A stretch of DNA of 7,850 nucleotides. It comes from Candidatus Nomurabacteria bacterium (GTDB taxonomy: Bacteria; Patescibacteriota; Minisyncoccia; Phycocordibacterales; UBA9973). Each line of letters opens with the position of its first letter. Positions within the stretch are counted from its first letter, which is position 1. Below the pieces are notes generated by a model. That model was given only the letters and a program-made list of their open reading frames with translations, had not been told where the DNA came from and ran no database searches. Positions 1-4,547 of this stretch are shown here, piece after piece. The stretch spans positions 1 to 7,850 of the forward strand of contig JAHFNN010000003.1 in the NCBI GenBank assembly GCA_023267315.1. The letters are read 5' to 3'. The position numbers and the translations under genes were made by a program.

Positions 1-87
1 GAATTAGCCCTCATTGCTTGGTATCTAACATAACATCGTAAAAAGGCCGGCATTTCAATACAATTAATAGGGTATCCAAAGATCAGG

Positions 88-123
88 AGCAGGAATTATT
101 CATTTAATTCCTGCTTTCTTTTT
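88..123 (+). terminator. Rho-independent terminator of an upstream transcript
   Basis: A perfect 10-bp stem (AGCAGGAATT at 88-97 with AATTCCTGCT at 106-115) and an 8-nt loop are followed by a T-rich run to 123. The T run lies on the + strand side only. The hairpin therefore ends a rightward transcript whose gene lies mostly outside the window, and it insulates the next gene from read-through. Confidence 0.85.
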
Positions 124-147
124 ATATGTATAAATAAACAAGCACTA

Positions 148-176
148 TTGACGATAAACAAATAGTATGCTAATAT
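148..176 (+). promoter_or_regulatory. Sigma70-type promoter with extended -10
   Basis: TTGACG (148-153) and TAATAT (171-176) are separated by exactly 17 nt, and a TGc extended -10 element sits at 168-170. Transcription would start near 183, leaving a leader of about 57 nt before the ATG at 241. This is the best -35/-10 pair in the window and serves the TonB-like gene alone. It is of the general sigma70 kind, not the Bacteroidota TAnnTTTG type. Confidence 0.7.
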
Positions 177-240
177 ATTTTCAGCAACGATTTTGTTGTT
201 TCAATTTTAAATAAAAACTTAAATCAAATAACGGTAACGA

Positions 241-696
241 ATGAAAAAAAACTTGATTATTTTGGTGCTTCTTGCGATAGCGGGAGTATCACATGCCCAA
301 CAGAAGGTGGCATCAAAGAAGGTCGCAGGTTCTCTTGTGACTCAAACTGAGCCAATGTATAAGGGTGGAGTTCCTGGATTGCAAGCGTATCTTCAATCTA
401 AGATCAGGAACATTGAAGATCTCCTGTTTGAAAAAGATCCACGCACGCAACTTGTAAAAGATTCAGTCAGCAAAACCATCTTTGTGCAATTTACAATTGA
501 TAAAGACGGTAATTTGATGGATCCTAGAGTCTTCGGAAGAGAAGACGGTGATCAGCTGAGATTACAGATTGAATATATCTTACAGAATATGCCACAATGG
601 GATCCCGGCACAATTGCTGGAATACCTTTTGGTAAGGATATATTCTTGCCGATGATCTTTGCTGCGCCGACTCCGCCGCTGTATAGGGTATTTTGA
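241..696 (+). CDS. Secreted protein with a TonB C-terminal-like domain
   Basis: This 151-aa protein begins with a clear Sec signal peptide: two Lys, a hydrophobic core at about residues 5-15, and a likely cleavage after SHA (about 17-19). No lipobox Cys is visible. Residues about 38-145 follow the pattern of TonB C-terminal domains found in many Bacteroidota proteins: P-x-Y-x-GG near the start, a YLQSKI segment, a central strand with IDKDGNL, then MPQWDPG, a Gly-Ile-Pro segment and a final LPMIF strand. In Bacteroidota, such stand-alone domains occur in periplasmic or secreted proteins and act in protein contacts. The usual proline-rich linker and inner-membrane anchor of TonB are missing, so this is unlikely to be an energy-transducing TonB. 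No Shine-Dalgarno precedes the ATG. The gene has its own promoter and terminator. Five of six Arg codons are AGA/AGG, against about 6 of 45 in the five larger + strand genes to its right, which suggests horizontal transfer. The domain call is by pattern recognition; the cellular role is unknown. Confidence 0.8.
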   Translation: MKKNLIILVLLAIAGVSHAQQKVASKKVAGSLVTQTEPMYKGGVPGLQAYLQSKIRNIEDLLFEKDPRTQLVKDSVSKTIFVQFTIDKDGNLMDPRVFGREDGDQLRLQIEYILQNMPQWDPGTIAGIPFGKDIFLPMIFAAPTPPLYRVF

Positions 697-704
697 TTTA
701 TGTT

Positions 705-756
705 AGAGGGGGAAGATGGGGTTAGGGCTTTTGTAAGTTCTGCCCCTCTTTTTTTA
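705..756 (+). terminator. Rho-independent terminator after the TonB-like gene
   Basis: AGAGGGG (705-711) pairs with CCCCTCT (743-749) and is followed by a run of eight T. The loop is long, about 31 nt. A shorter alternative stem (GGGC 725-728 with GCCC 742-745) competes with the outer one. It lies just after the TGA at 694-696 and closes the single-gene unit. Confidence 0.7.
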
Positions 757-799
757 TTTATTTTTCAAAAATATAAGGCTAGATTTAAGCTTCTTTTTC

Positions 800-808
800 T
801 GTTATAGT
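800..808 (+). promoter_or_regulatory. Extended -10 promoter for ndk
   Basis: TGt followed by TATAGT (-10 at 803-808) forms an extended -10 element. The region 17 nt upstream has no good -35 match, as is common for extended -10 promoters. The predicted start is near 814-815, at the base of a hairpin, giving a leader of about 45 nt for ndk. Confidence 0.5.
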
Positions 809-813
809 ACAAG

Positions 814-832
814 CGCCACATTGATTGTGGTG
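814..832 (+). promoter_or_regulatory. Predicted 5'-terminal hairpin of the ndk mRNA
   Basis: CCACA (816-820) and TGTGG (826-830) enclose a 5-nt loop. A G-T wobble and a C-G pair extend the stem to 7 bp. Because the predicted transcription start is at about 814-815, the mRNA would begin with this stem-loop. 5'-terminal hairpins can slow decay of bacterial mRNAs; that role here is inference. Confidence 0.4.
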
Positions 833-859
833 TTATTATTTTTAATCTTTTATACAAAT

Positions 860-1372
860 ATGGCTATTGAACGAACATTAATTGTTTTTAAACCAGACGC
901 TGTCTCTCGAGGTATCGTTGGTGAGATTCTCGCTCGATTTGAGAGAGTAGGGCTTAAGATCGTTGGATCAAAGATGTTGAATCCTAATACTGAATTTTAT
1001 CATCACCACTACGAGAAAATCGGTACGATGATTACCCGTCATGGGCAAGAGATTTTTGATACTACCGTGGCAATGATGCAAGCAGGTCCTGTTATTGCAT
1101 TTGTACTTGAGGGGATCGATGCTGTTGCTGTTGTCCGAAAGATGGTTGGTGCAACAGAGTCAAAGAGTGCATTGCCAGGTACGATTCGTGGTGACTACTC
1201 ACACATGAGTTATGCTCATGCAAACGAACAGAAGATTGGTTTGCCAAATATTCTTCATGCATCAGGTGATTCAAAAGAAGCAGCACTTGAGATTGCGCAC
1301 TGGTTCTCTGAAGCTGAACTCTTCTCATACGAAGCTGCACACGAGAAATTTACTCAGACAAAGAAAAAATAA
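860..1372 (+). CDS. ndk: Nucleoside diphosphate kinase
   Basis: NDK moves the gamma phosphate from ATP to other nucleoside diphosphates through a phospho-histidine intermediate, balancing cytoplasmic NTP and dNTP pools. The protein starts with the family signature TLIVFKPDAV (Lys11). It keeps the nucleotide-binding Arg93, Thr99 (VGAT) and Arg110 (GTIRGDY), then Asn130 and the catalytic His133 in NILHASGD. At 170 aa it is longer than the usual 130-150. The extra length lies around residues 50-65, between GDY and NILH (about 113-129), and in a basic C-terminal tail ending in KKK. The active-site loop reads HASGDS where many family members have HGSDS, so it carries one extra residue. I chose the ATG at 860 because family similarity begins there; an upstream TTG at 821 in frame would fall inside the leader hairpin and add unrelated hydrophobic residues. 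No Shine-Dalgarno is visible. It is monocistronic, between its own promoter and a strong terminator. Confidence 0.97.
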   Translation: MAIERTLIVFKPDAVSRGIVGEILARFERVGLKIVGSKMLNPNTEFYHHHYEKIGTMITRHGQEIFDTTVAMMQAGPVIAFVLEGIDAVAVVRKMVGATESKSALPGTIRGDYSHMSYAHANEQKIGLPNILHASGDSKEAALEIAHWFSEAELFSYEAAHEKFTQTKKK

Positions 1373-1390
1373 TAGAAACACTTTTTATTC

Positions 1391-1441
1391 AAAATCCGCT
1401 CACCACTTCAATATCGAAGTAGTGTAGCGGATTTTGTTTTT
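1391..1441 (+). terminator. Long-stem terminator after ndk
   Basis: AAAATCCGCT (1391-1400) pairs with AGCGGATTTT (1426-1435), and the helix continues inward with CAC/GTG and ACTTC/GAAGT. The total is about 18 pairs with a small mismatch and bulge. The T run continues to 1441. The 5' arm is A-rich, so it could also act on leftward transcripts. Confidence 0.9.
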
Positions 1442-1547
1442 GATAAGATTATTTTGTAATATGTCTTTCCACAGCTGTCTACTTGTCATAAAAATTAAAA
1501 GTGCTTCTTGAACTCAAACTCAAACTGTGTTTCTTTGATGAAAAAAA

Positions 1548-1575
1548 TTGCGAAAAAAGTATAAGAGCGTATACT
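1548..1575 (+). promoter_or_regulatory. Promoter of the candidate structured RNA
   Basis: TTGCGA (1548-1553) and TATACT (1570-1575) are 16 nt apart. The predicted start, at 1581-1582, falls exactly at the first base pair of the long closing helix of the downstream RNA. A 7-bp inverted repeat (AAGTATA 1557-1563, TATACTT 1570-1576) overlaps the -10 and could be an operator or chance AT-rich symmetry. Confidence 0.55.
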
Positions 1576-1581
1576 TCAGGT

Positions 1582-1767
1582 AGGGTTATTCGGTATATTA
1601 CTTAGAACACTATTTGTATGGGAAGTTTCTTGTTACGATACGCTGATGAAGTCTTATTAAGTCATCTGACGCGCATTGTACGGAGCACCCACGTAGCTAT
1701 ATGCTATGGTAATATTCCCCAGATAGCCCTAAAAAGAACCTATGCCTATACGGCATAGATTTTTTTT
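1582..1767 (+). ncRNA. Candidate 6S-like structured RNA
   Basis: This stretch has no plausible reading frame but has a promoter, a strong terminator, and arms that pair over 150 nt. TAGGGTTAT (1581-1589) pairs with ATAGCCCTA (1723-1731), nine pairs with one G-T. GG (1592-1593) then pairs with CC (1717-1718), and ATATTAC (1595-1601) with GTAATAT (1709-1715). A wide open region follows (1602-1633 on one side, 1681-1708 on the other); its 3' side can form a small hairpin, CGTAGC (1692-1697) with GCTATG (1703-1708). The apical arm pairs 1634-1643 with 1671-1680 (nine of ten positions) and GATGA (1645-1649) with TCATC (1662-1666). A closing stem, large central bubble and apical stem, with a total near 186 nt, is the architecture of 6S RNA. 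6S RNA mimics an open promoter and sequesters sigma70 RNA polymerase. I saw no sequence match that proves this identity. A structured RNA of another class remains possible. tmRNA, RNase P and SRP RNA hallmarks are absent. Confidence 0.55.
1740..1767 (+). terminator. Terminator of the candidate ncRNA
   Basis: CTATGCC (1740-1746) and GGCATAG (1752-1758) form a perfect 7-bp stem with a 5-nt loop, followed by a run of eight T (1760-1767). No coding gene lies between this and the ndk terminator at 1391-1441, so it must end a separate, apparently non-coding, transcript. Confidence 0.9.
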
Positions 1768-1791
1768 GCTTTTAAACCAACCCTAATCATG

Positions 1792-1797
1792 TACAAT
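1792..1797 (+). promoter_or_regulatory. -10 box for a leaderless start
   Basis: TACAAT ends 6 nt before the ATG at 1804, placing the expected transcription start on the A of that ATG. No clear -35 is present. The upstream in-frame ATG at 1789 would precede the -10, so it would not be in this transcript. Confidence 0.45.
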
Positions 1798-1803
1798 ACC
1801 AAT

Positions 1804-2226
1804 ATGGAGCAAAAAAAGCGTTTATTTTTCCATGGAGCACTGATTGTATTTGCCGTGTTTTTTCTGCACCTTATCGCGAGTGATTTGTATTGGTATTACA
1901 GTATCTGGTGGTTTGATATGCCAATGCATTTTTTGGGCGGAATGTTCATAGGAATGATGGCACTATGGCTCTTTTGCATGCCAAATAGCATTAAGTCTGG
2001 TTCACCTCAAACGGTATTTAAGGTCTTTTTAGTTACGCTCACCTTAGGTCTCGTTGTTGGGTTTTTCTGGGAATTTTTTGAATATGGAGTTGGTCATCTA
2101 TTCTCTGTAGATCTAGGAAATACACTTGATTCGACAAGTGATCTCTTTTTTGATATCGCCGGTTCACAAGCAGCAGCACTTTACTTTTTCCTGTTTCGTT
2201 TCGATAAACAGGAGAATAGGATATAA
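1804..2226 (+). CDS. Four-helix membrane protein, DUF2238/YjdF-like
   Basis: This 140-aa protein is strongly hydrophobic, with four likely membrane helices at about residues 10-30, 41-59, 72-93 and 113-131. Polar residues sit at helix ends: WWFDMPMH (Asp38, His42) with a following GG, WEFFEYG (Glu90, Glu93), and a DSTSDLFFDIAGS segment (Asp109, Asp113, Asp117). A D-x-x-x-H-x-x-G motif, a later W-E motif and a final T-x-D-x-x-x-D-x-x-G segment recall the DUF2238/YjdF family of inner-membrane proteins of unknown function. I assign that family tentatively and do not infer a reaction. The ATG at 1804 is preferred over the one at 1789 because a -10-like TACAAT lies between them and the first five residues add nothing conserved. 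The stop overlaps the -10 of the next gene, 8 nt before its ATG, so the two may also be co-transcribed. Confidence 0.8.
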   Translation: MEQKKRLFFHGALIVFAVFFLHLIASDLYWYYSIWWFDMPMHFLGGMFIGMMALWLFCMPNSIKSGSPQTVFKVFLVTLTLGLVVGFFWEFFEYGVGHLFSVDLGNTLDSTSDLFFDIAGSQAAALYFFLFRFDKQENRI

Positions 2227-2227
2227 T
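2222..2227 (+). promoter_or_regulatory. -10 box overlapping the upstream stop codon
   Basis: A consensus TATAAT lies exactly 7 nt before the ATG at 2235, and its last bases include the TAA stop (2224-2226) of the membrane-protein gene. Initiation from it would give a leaderless or nearly leaderless mRNA. A weak TTTCGA sits 17 nt upstream as a possible -35. Confidence 0.55.
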
Positions 2228-2234
2228 ACTTTTT

Positions 2235-3611
2235 ATGGAAGAAAAAAAATTAAAACTCACATTTTGCGGAGGCACTGGCACAGTAACCGGGGCCAATTTT
2301 TTACTTGAAGGGGAAGGAAAGAAATTCCTTATCGATTGCGGACTTACTCAGAGTGAGAAACTTGCTGATGACATGAACTGGAAGCCATTTCTCTATGATG
2401 CTGCGTCAATTGATGCGCTGTTTATCACCCATGCGCATATTGATCATATTGGTCGCATCCCTAAGCTCATTCACGATGGATTCAAAGGAAAAATCTATTC
2501 AACGATTCCCACACGAGATTTAGTTCCAATCATGCTCGAAGACACTGCCACGATTCTCTCCAGAGATACAGACAATCATTTGGACGAAATATATACAGTA
2601 GACAATGTTGCGAAAGCAATGAGTCTTTGGAATGGATTGGGCTACCATGAGAAAATAGAATTTCCGGGAGGATTTACTATGTCATTTGCAAATGCTGGTC
2701 ATATTTTAGGGTCTGGTATGCTCGAGGTTCTCTATAATGGTAAAAAAATTGTATTCACCGGAGATCTCGGAAACTCGCCATCACCGATACTTCCTGATAC
2801 TGAAAAAATCACTGATGCGGACTATCTTATTATGGAGTCAGTGTATGGTGATCGAAATCATGAAGATCGCGATGAGCGTAAAGATATGCTTGCGCAAGTC
2901 ATCAATGATAACTTTAAAACAAAAGGCACACTTATTATCCCAACATTCTCACTTGAACGAACCCAGGAGTTGTTGTTTGAAATAGATAACTTGTCGTCAC
3001 AGAAGAAAATTGCGGTGCAGCCAATATTTCTCGATTCTCCGCTAGCTATCAGACTTGATGCGGTATTTAAAAAGCACGAAGACTATTTCAACGAAACCGC
3101 TCGTGCAATTCTTCGAAAAGGTAATGATATGTTTGATTTTCCTGGGCTTAAAGTGACACTCGAAACAGAACAATCCAAAATGATATTGAATACTCCTGAC
3201 CCGAAGATAATCATTGCTGGTTCAGGAATGTCTAACGGTGGTCGTATCGTGCATCATGAGAAGAATTATCTTCCAAATGCTAATAATACGATTCTGCTTG
3301 TTGGGTATCAATCTTTGGGCACACTCGGGCGATTTATTGAAGATGGAAATAAGACGGTGAAAATAAATGGTGATGAAATTCCGGTACGCGCGAAAGTGGC
3401 AAAAATCGCTGGATACTCTGGTCACAAAGACTCCGATGGGCTGCTTGCGTTTGCCGGCGATACTGCAAAAACAGTGAAGAATATATATGTGGTAATGGGT
3501 GAACCGAAGTCAGCACTCTTTTTGGTTCAGAAAATTCGAGATAATTTTAACCTGAATGCCTCTGCGCCACTCGCAGGAGATTCAGTGACACTTGATTGCA
3601 GTTTTAATTAG
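2235..3611 (+). CDS. Beta-CASP metallo-beta-lactamase RNase (CPSF73-like)
   Basis: This 458-aa protein is a complete member of the MBL-fold, beta-CASP family that includes archaeal and eukaryotic CPSF73 and bacterial TTHA0252-type RNases. These cytoplasmic zinc enzymes cut or degrade RNA. The zinc ligands are visible: HAHIDH (His66, His68, Asp70, His71), AGH (His156), TGD (Asp177) and the late His397 in GYSGHKD. The beta-CASP insert runs from about residue 195 to 385 with MESVYGDRNH (Glu201), IIPTFSLERTQELL, FLDSPLA and SGMSNGGRIVHH (His340/341). The RNA-specific Rossmann-like C-terminal part follows (GYQSLGTLGR, then a VRAKV strand). The family signature GTVTGANFLL and the IDCG strand are near the N terminus. 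All expected catalytic residues are present, so it should be active; substrate preference cannot be read from the sequence. It is placed 8 nt after the membrane-protein gene and 27 nt before the LOG-like gene. No Shine-Dalgarno stands at the right distance. Confidence 0.95.
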   Translation: MEEKKLKLTFCGGTGTVTGANFLLEGEGKKFLIDCGLTQSEKLADDMNWKPFLYDAASIDALFITHAHIDHIGRIPKLIHDGFKGKIYSTIPTRDLVPIMLEDTATILSRDTDNHLDEIYTVDNVAKAMSLWNGLGYHEKIEFPGGFTMSFANAGHILGSGMLEVLYNGKKIVFTGDLGNSPSPILPDTEKITDADYLIMESVYGDRNHEDRDERKDMLAQVINDNFKTKGTLIIPTFSLERTQELLFEIDNLSSQKKIAVQPIFLDSPLAIRLDAVFKKHEDYFNETARAILRKGNDMFDFPGLKVTLETEQSKMILNTPDPKIIIAGSGMSNGGRIVHHEKNYLPNANNTILLVGYQSLGTLGRFIEDGNKTVKINGDEIPVRAKVAKIAGYSGHKDSDGLLAFAGDTAKTVKNIYVVMGEPKSALFLVQKIRDNFNLNASAPLAGDSVTLDCSFN

Positions 3612-3625
3612 AAATTTTATTAATA

Positions 3626-3631
3626 TATAAT
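3626..3631 (+). promoter_or_regulatory. -10 box for a leaderless start
   Basis: A consensus TATAAT sits exactly 7 nt before the ATG at 3639, the same geometry as at 2222. The -35 region is only AT-rich (TTTTAA at 3602-3607, spacer 18). The predicted transcript would start at or within a base or two of the ATG. Confidence 0.5.
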
Positions 3632-3638
3632 CAACCAT

Positions 3639-4292
3639 ATGACAGATCATATAAAAAGGACGTTAGAAGATGGAAATGTACACAATCACCTTAAATTAAA
3701 ATTGGGTGTGTCTGGCGCCGCAGAAACAGGACACTGCGGTGTGGACGCGCTCGATAAGGCAAAAGAACTTGGTCGTGAGATTGCACGACAGGGGGCTATT
3801 ATTGTGACTGGTGCAACTACAGGCTTTCCGCTCTGGGCTGCAATGGGAGCAAAAGAAATGCACGGTATTTCTGTGGGTCTTTCACCAGCATCAGGGGAGA
3901 AAGAACACGTGAATGTATACCGATTGCCGATTGATTATATGGATCTCATTATTTACACCGGTTTTGGATACCCAGGACGAGATCTGCTTTTCACACAGTC
4001 ATGTGATGCAATGTTTATCGGATGTGGTCGCATTGGCACCATTCATGAATTCACTATTGCATTTGAAGATGGTCGCCCAATCGGTATTCTTGAAGGCTCA
4101 TGGGAAACAGCTAAAGAGCTCAAGGAAATCCTTGAAAAAGGTCACCGTCCAAATGATAAGATTGTTTTTGATTCAGATCCGAAGCGTCTCGTTGAGAAAG
4201 TGATTGCTTTAGCACTCAAAGATAAGGTGAAAGATTTTCAGATTCCAAGTCCGGTATCTACCGCGCCTCATGATGGGCCGCAGTGGAGCTAG
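3639..4292 (+). CDS. LOG/SLOG-family Rossmann protein
   Basis: This 217-aa protein resembles the lysine decarboxylase-like (LOG, TIGR00725-type) nucleotide-binding fold. A first beta strand with LGVSGAA (about 22-28) is followed by a helix and IIVTGATTGFP (54-64), then an alpha helix with GAKE. The later YPGRD (111-115) and GCGRIGTIHE (128-137) correspond to the Arg and to the PGGxGTxxE motif that bind ribose-phosphate in LOG enzymes. Glu137 is kept, but the two residues before the Gly are Gly-Cys rather than Pro-Gly. A conserved-looking GRPIGIL strand (145-151) follows. LOG enzymes release bases from nucleoside monophosphates, and related SLOG proteins bind nucleotide signals; which applies here cannot be told. 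The unusual His/Cys residues in GHCG (31-34) may form part of the pocket. It ends the three-gene run and is followed by a strong terminator. Confidence 0.8.
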   Translation: MTDHIKRTLEDGNVHNHLKLKLGVSGAAETGHCGVDALDKAKELGREIARQGAIIVTGATTGFPLWAAMGAKEMHGISVGLSPASGEKEHVNVYRLPIDYMDLIIYTGFGYPGRDLLFTQSCDAMFIGCGRIGTIHEFTIAFEDGRPIGILEGSWETAKELKEILEKGHRPNDKIVFDSDPKRLVEKVIALALKDKVKDFQIPSPVSTAPHDGPQWS

Positions 4293-4312
4293 GTACTCAA
4301 AAATCGAAGTAT

Positions 4313-4349
4313 AAAGAAAGCCTGTACTCTCTTGTACAGGCTTTCTTTT
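4313..4349 (+). terminator. 15-bp-stem terminator after the LOG-like gene
   Basis: AAAGAAAGCCTGTAC (4313-4327) and its exact complement (4334-4348) surround a 6-nt loop, with TTTT at the 3' end. This ends the cluster beginning at 1804. The 3' arm contains TTGTAC, which may double as the -35 of the next promoter. Confidence 0.9.
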
Positions 4350-4361
4350 AAATGTTAGAAT
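4332..4361 (+). promoter_or_regulatory. Extended -10 promoter nested in a terminator arm
   Basis: TGt plus TAGAAT (-10 at 4356-4361, TG at 4353-4354) forms an extended -10 element. TTGTAC at 4332-4337 is a partial -35 with an 18-nt spacer, inside the 3' arm of the preceding terminator. The start would be near 4368, giving a leader of about 14 nt before the ATG at 4382. It probably drives the miniprotein and the 730-aa gene together. Confidence 0.45.
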
Positions 4362-4381
4362 AAACCTGTTATTTAAACCCT

Positions 4382-4543
4382 ATGACTGAAGAAGAAAAGA
4401 TCAAAAAAATAGAGGCACTCTACGCTGAAGCCTTGGCTAAGATTAAGGCACTTGAAGAGGAGCAGAAACAAATTGTTGCTAATTTTATTAAAGACCTCGA
4501 TGCGAAGAAAATCGAAGCACTTCGAGCTGATTTAACCAAATAA
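4382..4543 (+). CDS. 53-aa charged coiled-coil miniprotein
   Basis: This short reading frame encodes 53 residues starting MTEEEKIKKIEALYAEAL and ending ALRADLTK. It is almost wholly helical by composition: rich in Glu, Lys, Ala and Leu, with hydrophobic residues at 3-4 spacing (Ile7, Ile10, Leu13, Leu18, Ile21, Leu24, Ile31, Phe35, Ile36, Leu39, Ile44, Leu47, Leu51) as in a coiled coil. It has no signal peptide or Cys. The stop is 4 nt before the ATG of the 730-aa gene, and an extended -10 lies just upstream. Both neighbours are helical and acidic/basic mixed, so a partner role for the 730-aa product is plausible. I do not recognise a family. Support is from position, promoter, length of an uninterrupted amphipathic frame and tight coupling. 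Confidence 0.75.
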   Translation: MTEEEKIKKIEALYAEALAKIKALEEEQKQIVANFIKDLDAKKIEALRADLTK

Positions 4544-4547
4544 TCAT

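Noticed and set aside
1..33. Open frame ending ELALIAWYLT and a TAA stop, possible tail of an upstream gene
   Set aside because: Only ten codons are visible. The terminator at 88-123 shows that some rightward transcript arrives here, but the frame cannot be assigned or distinguished from chance.
821..859. TTG start giving ndk 13 extra N-terminal residues
   Set aside because: The extension is hydrophobic and unlike the family, and the TTG lies in the leader hairpin loop. Similarity begins at the ATG at 860.
1442..1547. Small direct repeat (ACTCAA units near 1511-1526) and CAGCTG palindrome in the gap before the ncRNA promoter
   Set aside because: They are too short and have no pairing, promoter or coding context; treated as ordinary AT-rich spacer.
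1582..1767. tmRNA, RNase P RNA or SRP RNA as identity of the structured RNA
   Set aside because: There is no tRNA-like acceptor and T-arm with a tag frame, no RNase P core motifs, and no SRP GGAA-type apical motif. The length and bubble layout fit 6S RNA better.
2210..2215. AGGAGA-like sequence as a Shine-Dalgarno for the beta-CASP gene
   Set aside because: It is about 19 nt from the ATG at 2235, too far, and lies within the coding sequence of the preceding gene.
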